Positions 15,301 to 19,184 of a DNA stretch of 19,184 nucleotides are shown one piece after another; within the stretch, counting starts at the first letter, position 1; every line of letters begins with the position of its first letter. The translations under genes were made by a program, and so were the position numbers. Source of the DNA: JANQQZ01 sp039187315 (lineage in GTDB: Bacteria; Planctomycetota; Phycisphaerae; Phycisphaerales; UBA1924); contig JBCCZQ010000058.1 of assembly GCA_039187315.1 (NCBI GenBank), forward strand, positions 1-19,184, in the 5' to 3' direction. The notes under the pieces were generated by a model. The model saw only the letters and a list, made by a program, of their open reading frames with translations, made no database searches and was not told where the DNA came from.

Positions 15301-15478
15301 TCGGAGGGGGGATCAGGATGCAGAAAGGCTCTGCCGAGCCGCTGGCGACGCGGGCTGGGTCGGCGTGGAAGGCGCGAGCAGCGTGCCACTTCTCGCTAAC
15401 AGCCGGCTCGTGCTCGGCAGGCACGTATTTCTTCGGCAGCGGTGGGGGGCGGTCGTTGGGCTGGCTTGCGGAGGACAT
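12359..15478 (-). CDS. valS: Valyl-tRNA synthetase
   Basis: Class I aminoacyl-tRNA synthetase that charges tRNA-Val and edits misactivated threonine. The 1039-residue product (951 in E. coli) has the HIGH signature in PPPNVTGALHLGHALNN (H66-H69) and WMPGTDHAGIATQ. A CP1 editing domain covers roughly 170-470 (e.g. TVATTRPETYFGDTAVAV). DTWFSSALWPLSTLGWP and the KMSKS loop (K667-S671) follow. The anticodon-binding helical domain comes next, then the C-terminal coiled-coil arm typical of ValS (RLTKLIEDLDRSIAALDKRL ... RDQAAQRLGELA). The frame is open to 15601. I start at ATG 15478 because the extension is not conserved and would overlap the divergent TPR gene. No strong ribosome-binding site is visible. 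Minus-strand TAGGAT (15517-15522) might be its -10. No T-box or tRNA-like leader fits in the short 79-bp upstream gap. Confidence 0.97.
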   Translation of the reverse strand: MSSASQPNDRPPPLPKKYVPAEHEPAVSEKWHAARAFHADPARVASGSAEPFCILIPPPNVTGALHLGHALNNTIQDILVRAHRMKGFETLWMPGTDHAGIATQSVVDKRLKAEGKPALADYKKTEAQGGDGRSQFIARVQDWKDEYEARITGQLKAMGTSCDFPRQRFTMDSVCARAVREAFFRLFKDGLIYRGKRLVNWDPVTQTALADDEVESHDVESHFWYMNYPIVDDSGAETGEFVTVATTRPETYFGDTAVAVNPSDPARKHLIGKKIMLPFVGRVIPIIGDDYVVMPDAESDDSKAKFASGFLKVTPAHDTNDYDIGLRHDLPQINVMAPDASISDAHGWEDVGDAGWALGLSREDARQEVERRFKDAGLLADKKPYTHAVGHSYRSHAAIEPYLSDQWYVRVTDDRLKGSALRAMAQQQRTSDTSPASPDNPHDGGLTFHPARYAKTFETWHDNLRDWCISRQLWWGHRIPVWRKRVTLTDKTWADELAGKAGLDDIIDGGWPSAAVRITRVSDGTEVDPKTDLMPPVGDTGGEYDIFVCALSDDEMAQFEATGFERDPDVLDTWFSSALWPLSTLGWPDGDAAAGETGIADFPAMLGAFNPSSVLCTAREIITLWVSRMVMFNRYLLGDDGQNSSDGQLPFRDVFIHAMIQDGEGRKMSKSLGNGVDPLDIIHSHGADAMRFTLCEMTTQTQDVRMPVEADPETGKNTSPKFDKGRNFCTKLFNAAKFACMMLDEHKGGEPETVKPGDLEPIDRWMLGRLAQAIERIDAALERYEFSVIGGTLYELLWKDFCDWYLEGIKPTIKTSPSQRVVLQQVLEAIVRLLHPVAPFITEVLYEQLAGRRLGTVECLDLPTCSDDDLCATTGWPRVEASLADPFVLESVGRQQRFIEAIRQVRAQHQVPPKRKITLHVDAEMAAKISGVGQVTEALAGLDTITTAPPESDSVAFVFEGAEQRLSNLADAIDAGAERERLTKLIEDLDRSIAALDKRLTNPGYTEKAPKHLVDETRAQRDQKAADRDQAAQRLGELA

Positions 15479-15516
15479 AGCAGTCTCATGGGGTGGGTGT
15501 TGTGAATCGGCTGGGC

Positions 15517-15522
15517 ATCCTA
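15517..15522 (-). promoter_or_regulatory. Possible -10 element (TAGGAT) for valS
   Basis: Minus-strand TAGGAT lies 38 nt before the valS ATG in the 79-bp divergent gap. Its sequence matches the candidate -10 of the small acidic membrane protein gene. No good -35 is seen, so this is tentative. Confidence 0.25.
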
Positions 15523-15546
15523 TCTGTTGCTTCCCCTGGGAGCCGA

Positions 15547-15552
15547 TAGAGT
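15547..15552 (+). promoter_or_regulatory. Candidate -10 element (TAGAGT) for leaderless TPR gene
   Basis: TAGAGT ends 5 nt before ATG 15558. No ribosome-binding site lies in the 5-nt gap GCATC. The nearest GGGAG is 15 nt away, too far to act as one. Fits the recurring TANNNT-start pattern in this window. Confidence 0.4.
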
Positions 15553-15557
15553 GCATC

Positions 15558-16610
15558 ATGACCACCAGACACGCCGCACGGACTCCATCCCGCCCCGGCA
15601 ACGCACCGATCGCGGTGCTCGTGACCCTGTTGTGCCTAGGAGTGATGGCCGGTCTCGCCCTCGGGTTTTACTGGAGCCTTTCGAGCGGCGTGGAGCGGGC
15701 CCAAGCATTGGAGGCTGAATCCCGTGTCGGCGCCTCCACGATCGCCGCCGTGCTGGATGCCTCGCGATCGTTCATCGAGCAGGAAGCGTACGGCAAGGCG
15801 GAGGCCGTCCTGACCAGCGCCGTCGGCGAGCACCCCGAGGATGTCGAGCTGCGGCTTGCGCTCGCCGAGGTGCTGCTGCTCAGCGGAGAGCGGGTTGCCG
15901 AGGCCTACGCCCAGCACGAGGCAGCGCTCGCCGTCGAGCCAAATGCGCCTGAAGTCCAGTTCGCCGCCGGCTCGCTCGCGAGCACACTGGGCAGGGCCGA
16001 TCGAGCCGTCGAGCACTACGGCATGGCCCGCGCCGCTGATCCCGATCAGCCCCGCTACGTCCTGTTCCTCGCCGCAGCCCAACTCAAATCGGGTGAGACC
16101 GAGGAAGCCAAGGTCAATTTCCTGCACGCGCTGCACCTGGATCCGGCCGATCCGACCGCGGCCGGCGCGCTGGCCACCATCGCGCTCGACGAGAACGAGC
16201 GTGAGCTGGCGCTCAACTACGCGAGGCGGGCACGCGAGGCTGATCCCGGTGGGCTGGCGTACGTCGTGCTTGAGGCACGCGCGCTCCAGCGGCTCGGCCG
16301 CCCGCAGGAAGCCCTGGACATGCTGCTGGCGTTACCAGACGAGCAGCTGCACGGCCACGGCGTACTGAGCGTGGTCGGCGCGTGCTTCGGCCTGCTCCGC
16401 GAGCCAGGCCGTGCCGCCGAGCTCTACGCCCAGGCCGCCGAGGCGCATCCGGGCGACAGCGAGTTGGCCTTCCAGGCCGCGCTGTGGTTCGAGCGCGCGG
16501 AGGACGCCGAACGAGCCCGGTCGTTTGCGCAGCGGGCCAGGATGCTCGGCCACGAACAGGCCGGGGCCGTGATGGAACGGCTCGCATCGCCCGAGCCTGG
16601 GGGCGGTTGA
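15558..16610 (+). CDS. Membrane-anchored TPR-repeat protein
   Basis: A 350-residue protein. After a short basic cytosolic segment, residues 17-39 (PIAVLVTLLCLGVMAGLALGFYW) form a transmembrane helix. The rest is helical and Ala/Glu/Leu-rich, with tetratricopeptide-like repeats from about residue 65. Typical stretches are AEAVLTSAVGEHPEDVELRL, AYAQHEAALAVEPNAPEVQF, AVEHYGMARAADPDQPRY, AKVNFLHALHLDPADPTA, ALNYARRAREADPGGLAYV and AAELYAQAAEAHPGDSELAF. Spacing is close to the 34-residue TPR unit, giving about seven or eight repeats. TPR arrays mediate protein-protein contacts, here probably in the periplasm; the partner is unknown. The frame is open from 15132, but that extension is antisense to valS. 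ATG 15558 is the first start giving a normal anchor. Divergent from valS and convergent with the small acidic membrane protein gene (12 bp apart). No catalytic domain seen. Confidence 0.85.
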   Translation: MTTRHAARTPSRPGNAPIAVLVTLLCLGVMAGLALGFYWSLSSGVERAQALEAESRVGASTIAAVLDASRSFIEQEAYGKAEAVLTSAVGEHPEDVELRLALAEVLLLSGERVAEAYAQHEAALAVEPNAPEVQFAAGSLASTLGRADRAVEHYGMARAADPDQPRYVLFLAAAQLKSGETEEAKVNFLHALHLDPADPTAAGALATIALDENERELALNYARRAREADPGGLAYVVLEARALQRLGRPQEALDMLLALPDEQLHGHGVLSVVGACFGLLREPGRAAELYAQAAEAHPGDSELAFQAALWFERAEDAERARSFAQRARMLGHEQAGAVMERLASPEPGGG

Positions 16611-16622
16611 TCGAGGATTCGT

Positions 16623-16952
16623 TCAGGCTTTGCACGAGAGCGAGGGTGTCTCGGGCACGGGCGGCATCGGGCCGTCGCCGGGGTGATCGTCGTCGCCGCC
16701 GGTGTCGGGATCGTCAGGGTCCTCTCGGTTCTCGCCGGTGTCGTCATCGTCGAAATCGGCGCGGGCCCCGGCCGCCGCCCAAGCGTCGAGGATCGCCGGC
16801 CTGCGTCGTGCGGTCTTCGGTGGGATCGCGCGGCGGAGCCTGCCCCGGAGCACCAGAAACAGGGCAACGATGCCCGCCGAGACAACGATCAGCGCCGCCA
16901 GCATGAGGGCGGCCGCGATGGGCTGGGCCAGCGAGGCCAGTTGAGCGTCCAC
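16623..16952 (-). CDS. Small membrane protein with acidic tail, unknown function
   Basis: A 109-residue hypothetical protein. Residues 12-37 (AAALMLAALIVVSAGIVALFLVL) form one transmembrane helix, followed by a basic stretch (RGRLRRAIPPKTARRRP) that would be cytosolic by the positive-inside rule. From about residue 65 the tail is strongly acidic (ADFDDDDTGENREDPDDPDTGGDDDH) and then proline-rich. I do not recognise a family. The GTG start at 16952 follows minus-strand TAGGAT by 6 nt; that hexamer could act as a -10 or, through AGGA, as a ribosome-binding site. The gene diverges from prfB across 30 bp. Codon use looks like that of its neighbours. The protein is probably real because membrane helix, charge layout and start context agree. 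Its role is unknown. Confidence 0.6.
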   Translation of the reverse strand: MDAQLASLAQPIAAALMLAALIVVSAGIVALFLVLRGRLRRAIPPKTARRRPAILDAWAAAGARADFDDDDTGENREDPDDPDTGGDDDHPGDGPMPPVPETPSLSCKA

Positions 16953-16958
16953 GCACGT

Positions 16959-16964
16959 ATCCTA
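16959..16964 (-). promoter_or_regulatory. Candidate -10 element (TAGGAT) or ribosome-binding site
   Basis: Minus-strand TAGGAT ends 6 nt before GTG 16952. It fits TANNNT, but AGGA could also pair with 16S rRNA, so its role is ambiguous. It lies 5 nt from the plus-strand TACAGT of prfB, back to back. Confidence 0.35.
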
Positions 16965-16969
16965 ACGGC

Positions 16970-16975
16970 TACAGT
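16970..16975 (+). promoter_or_regulatory. Candidate -10 element (TACAGT) for leaderless prfB
   Basis: TACAGT ends 7 nt before the prfB ATG (16983). There is no Shine-Dalgarno sequence in the gap CCCGCCT. The transcript would start at or within a base of the ATG. No convincing -35 is seen at 16-18 nt spacing. Confidence 0.42.
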
Positions 16976-16982
16976 CCCGCCT

Positions 16983-18111
16983 ATGTCTGAACACACGCTG
17001 CACTTCCAGGGACACGCGTCGGTCGCCGACGAGCTCGAGGCGCGGATCTTGACCATCCGCGACTCTCTTTGACTACGACGCGAAGCGCTCGGAGCTCGCC
17101 GCCGTTGAACAGAAGATGAGCGCCACGGACTTCTGGGACGACCAGACCGTCGCGCAGAAGGTCGTCTCGGAGATGAAGCTTCTCAAGGCGCAGACCGATC
17201 CGATCAAGGATGCCACCGAGACCCTTGAGGAGGCGCGGCTCGGGCTCGAGATGGCCAAGGAGGCCGGCGACGATGAGCTGCTCGCCGAGGCCGACCAGCA
17301 GCTGTTCGACCTTCAGAAGAAGATGGACAAGATCGAGCTCCAGTCGCTGCTCGGCGGCAAGCACGACCATCGCGACTGCTTCTTCAGCATCTCCGCGGGT
17401 GACGGCGGGACCGAGGCCAACGACTGGGCCGAGATGCTCCTGCGCATGTACCTGTACTTCTTCGAGAAGCAGGGCTGGAAGGTCGAGGAGCTCAGCAAGA
17501 CGTACGGTACCGAGGTCGGCGTCGACCATGTCACGCTGCACGTGAAAGGCCCGTTTGTTTTCGGCTACCTCAACTGCGAGCGTGGCACGCACCGGCTCGC
17601 CCGCGTCAGCCCCTTCAACGCGCAGGGCAAGCGCCAGACCAGCTTCGCGACCGTCGATGTCACGCCCGAGTTCGAGGACACCGGCGACGTTGAGATCCCG
17701 GAGAAAGACCTCGACATCACCGCGTTCGCGCGGTCGTCCGGACCCGGCGGGCAGAACGTCAATAAGGTCGCCAGCGCCATCCGGCTCGTCTACAAGCCGA
17801 CAGGCTTCATGGTCGTCGCGAGCAGCCACCGGGACCAGCTCCAGAACAAGCGGCAGGCGATGGCGCTGCTCACCGCGAAGCTCGAGCAGCTCGAGGAAGA
17901 GAAACGCGAGGCGGAGATCGCCGAGGCCTCGGGCGGCAAGCTTGAGCACCGCGGCTGGGGCGCCCAGATCCGCAGCTATGTCCTCTACGACAACCGCGTC
18001 AAGGATCACCGCACGAGCTACGAGATCGGGAACCCACAGAGCGTGCTCGACGGCGACCTCAGCGGCTTCATCGACGCCGAGCTGAAGCGGCGGCGGTCCG
18101 AGAAGGGGTGA
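16983..18111 (+). CDS. prfB: Peptide chain release factor 2, expressed by programmed +1 frameshift
   Basis: RF2 reads UAA and UGA stop codons and triggers release of the finished chain. The gene is in two frames. Zero frame runs from ATG 16983 through 29 codons to an in-frame TGA at 17070-17072. After a +1 slip on CTT (17067-17069), reading continues with GAC 17071 to the TGA at 18109-18111. The product is 375 residues (365 in E. coli). The junction reads RDSL|DYDAKRSEL; the E. coli equivalent is RGYL|DYDAKKERL. Downstream are the SPF tripeptide that recognises UGA (S209-F211, RVSPFNAQGKRQTSF) and the GGQ catalytic loop (G255-Q257, SGPGGQNVNK). A finder that ignores the slip would start at ATG 17116 and lose the N-terminus. 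The stop overlaps the start of the next gene (TGATG). Confidence 0.96.
17067..17073 (+). promoter_or_regulatory. prfB programmed +1 frameshift site (CTT TGA C)
   Basis: CTT at 17067-17069 is the slippery codon and TGA 17070-17072 the in-frame stop. C17073 gives the poor TGAC termination context. This is the classic autoregulatory site: low RF2 leaves the ribosome paused at UGA and favours the slip. The Shine-Dalgarno-like stimulator normally just upstream (AGGGGG in E. coli) is missing; the bases there read CGCGACTCT. Confidence 0.95.
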
Positions 18112-18443
18112 TGTCTCTGCTCGCGGAGCAACAGAACTTCGGGCAGGGGCTGCGTGTTTTGCTCGACATTTTGTACCCGTACCCATTGTGGTATTGGGCT
18201 CTGGTCATCTTTGGGAACGTGCCGGTGTACATCGGGCTGATGTACGCGGTGTTCTTCTCTCGTGAGAACTTCCGTGCCCACGGGAAGTTCATGCTCATGT
18301 CACGCAGCGAGCAGGCGGAGTACGGGCAGTACCACGTGCAGATTTGGGCCGTGGCGAGGATGTTCTTCTGGGTCGGGCTCTGCGTTGTTGCCGTGGTCTT
18401 GCAGCATCACTACGCATGGAAGGGGTTCTTCAACTACGAGTGA
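18111..18443 (+). CDS. Small two-helix membrane protein coupled to prfB
   Basis: A 110-residue protein with two predicted transmembrane helices, WYWALVIFGNVPVYIGLMYAVFF (about 27-50) and MFFWVGLCVVAVVLQHHYAW (about 84-104). The loop between them is charged (SRENFRAHGKFMLMSRSEQAEYGQYH). It is rich in aromatic residues, and I recognise no family. ATG 18111 overlaps the prfB stop (TGATG), and AAGGGG just upstream supplies a ribosome-binding site; GTG 18108 is the alternative start. Overlap plus that site means it is translated from the prfB message, so its output may follow RF2 autoregulation. It converges on the DUF429-like gene with one base between stop codons. Real gene very likely, function unknown. 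Confidence 0.7.
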   Translation: MSLLAEQQNFGQGLRVLLDILYPYPLWYWALVIFGNVPVYIGLMYAVFFSRENFRAHGKFMLMSRSEQAEYGQYHVQIWAVARMFFWVGLCVVAVVLQHHYAWKGFFNYE

Positions 18444-18444
18444 T

Positions 18445-19184
18445 TCACGGGATCACCCCCAGGATCCAGCCTTCGGTCTGCGCGATCTCGGGTGCCCGCA
18501 GGAGCTCGGGTTGGTCCGGGTGGTCGAGCAACGCATCCCGGGTATCGACGACCTGTCGTGCATCTTTGTACCAGTGCGGCGGTGATTTCTCCGGGTACAT
18601 GCTCGGGTAGATCTCGGCGATGGTGATCGCGTTGGATTGGGCGGGCTCGGGATCGAAGGGCCAGAGATGGCCCCGCGAGCCGATGGTCTGGAGCAGCTGA
18701 TGGACGGCCTTGAGTCCGACGAGTGATTGCCCCCCTACGGAACCGGCTCCCGAGAGCTGCCAGGGTGATTTCGGCTTCGCTCTCGTGTGCGCGCGGATCA
18801 GTCTTTCCGCGGCACGGAGCTTGGCGACGCGGGCGTCATGAGGGCGTCGCTCGGTGAGGCCCGGGATATCGAGCGAGCGGGGGCGGCCCCAGAACGGGCC
18901 GTGCGTCCCGCCGGTCTGGCGTCTGATCTGGTCATTCAGTTCGGCGGCGGCATGGAAGCGGTTGTTGTTGCCGGACGGATCATCGGTGACGAGCGTGTCC
19001 ATGAGCTCGCAGAGCTCGCGCCCAGCGGGCAGGACTGGCTTGCCTTCGATGGTGGTGGGGAAGCCGATGGCGAAGTCGAACCCGACGAGCGCACGTGCAG
19101 CATTGTGCTGGTCGAGGAGGTGCACGATGCGTTCGATGGCTTCTCGCCGGGTCGGCATGTACTCCGGATCGGCGCGCTGATCGA
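18445..19184 (-). CDS. DUF429-like protein (family often labelled CbiG), 5'-truncated by window edge
   Basis: The frame is open from the right edge to the stop at 18445, giving about 246 visible codons. The first ATG at 19158 is probably internal, because the upstream codons (DQRADPEY) are also open and homologues have an extra N-terminal strand. Conserved-looking stretches: NxTR-like MPTRREA, ALVGFDFAIGFPT, NNNRFHAAAELNDQI, HGPFWGRP, AKPKSPWQLSGAGSVGGQSLVGL, HLWPFDPE, AEIYPSMYP and YKDARQVVDTRDALL. From memory this resembles proteins in many proteobacteria annotated as 'cobalamin biosynthesis protein CbiG', a label probably carried over wrongly; they look like DUF429-type RNase H-fold proteins. 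No cobalamin gene is nearby. Function should be treated as unknown. Stop codons of this and the convergent membrane-protein gene are one base apart. Confidence 0.7.
   Translation of the reverse strand, partial: DQRADPEYMPTRREAIERIVHLLDQHNAARALVGFDFAIGFPTTIEGKPVLPAGRELCELMDTLVTDDPSGNNNRFHAAAELNDQIRRQTGGTHGPFWGRPRSLDIPGLTERRPHDARVAKLRAAERLIRAHTRAKPKSPWQLSGAGSVGGQSLVGLKAVHQLLQTIGSRGHLWPFDPEPAQSNAITIAEIYPSMYPEKSPPHWYKDARQVVDTRDALLDHPDQPELLRAPEIAQTEGWILGVIP

Noticed and set aside
12263..15505. 1080-codon plus-strand open frame fully antisense to valS
   Set aside because: It mirrors valS, is Arg/Val/Asp-rich with no recognisable domain, and long antisense open frames are expected in GC-rich genes. 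valS shows every family motif.
16585..16640. AGCCTG...CAGGCT inverted repeat between the TPR and small acidic protein genes
   Set aside because: The loop is about 24 nt and the stem only 6 bp with TT after it. Too weak to call a terminator.
17116..18111. prfB as a simple gene starting at ATG 17116
   Set aside because: It would lose the N-terminal domain. The upstream frame with CTT TGA C and DYDAK shows that the real gene starts at 16983 with a programmed slip.

Overview
The window is GC-rich chromosomal DNA from a diderm bacterium, most likely a planctomycete of the class Phycisphaerae. The main support is two exported proteins. One ends in a Val-Pro-Ala-Pro / hydrophobic / Arg4 tail (a PEP-CTERM variant). 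The other ends in a doubled Asp-rich 'GC-type' dockerin that finishes in Gly-Cys. Both endings are characteristic of that group. An LpxA homologue argues for a lipid A-type outer membrane. I see no rRNA, tRNA, CRISPR array, transposase or phage gene.

Layout, left to right. Bases 1-2387 (minus strand) hold a tightly overlapping trio: lpxA, a WalJ/YycJ-type metallo-beta-lactamase-fold protein, and a SAM methyltransferase that runs off the left edge. lipB (plus) diverges from lpxA and runs tail-to-tail into sppA (minus), overlapping it by 49 bp. From 4195 a plus-strand run looks like a fragment of the division/cell-wall (dcw) cluster: rsmH, a membrane-anchored double-LysM protein, a small FtsL-like protein and a class B penicillin-binding protein (FtsI-like). 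A weak hairpin and a candidate promoter follow. Next come two secreted proteins (8479-11284), separated by two hairpins, the second a strong terminator. The first has the PEP-CTERM-like tail; the second is a seven-motif VCBS/FG-GAP propeller with an ASPIC/UnbV domain and a dockerin tail. On the minus strand valS is translationally coupled to a lipoprotein metallopeptidase. Divergent from valS is a membrane-anchored TPR protein. A small acidic membrane protein (minus) diverges from prfB. prfB carries the classical CTT-TGA-C programmed +1 frameshift site and is coupled to a two-helix membrane protein. The right edge holds a 5'-truncated gene of a DUF429-like family often labelled CbiG.

How the genes fit together. 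Most are housekeeping: translation (valS, prfB, rsmH), lipoylation (lipB), envelope biogenesis (lpxA, sppA, LysM-FtsL-FtsI) and cell-surface proteins. The two most interesting signals are these. First, the first genes of six transcription units have a TANNNT hexamer 5-7 nt before the start codon and no clear Shine-Dalgarno sequence, which suggests leaderless transcripts. Second, a compact rsmH-LysM-ftsL-ftsI module sits in a lineage where canonical division genes are generally sparse. I did not find a clear-cut new defence or mobile system.
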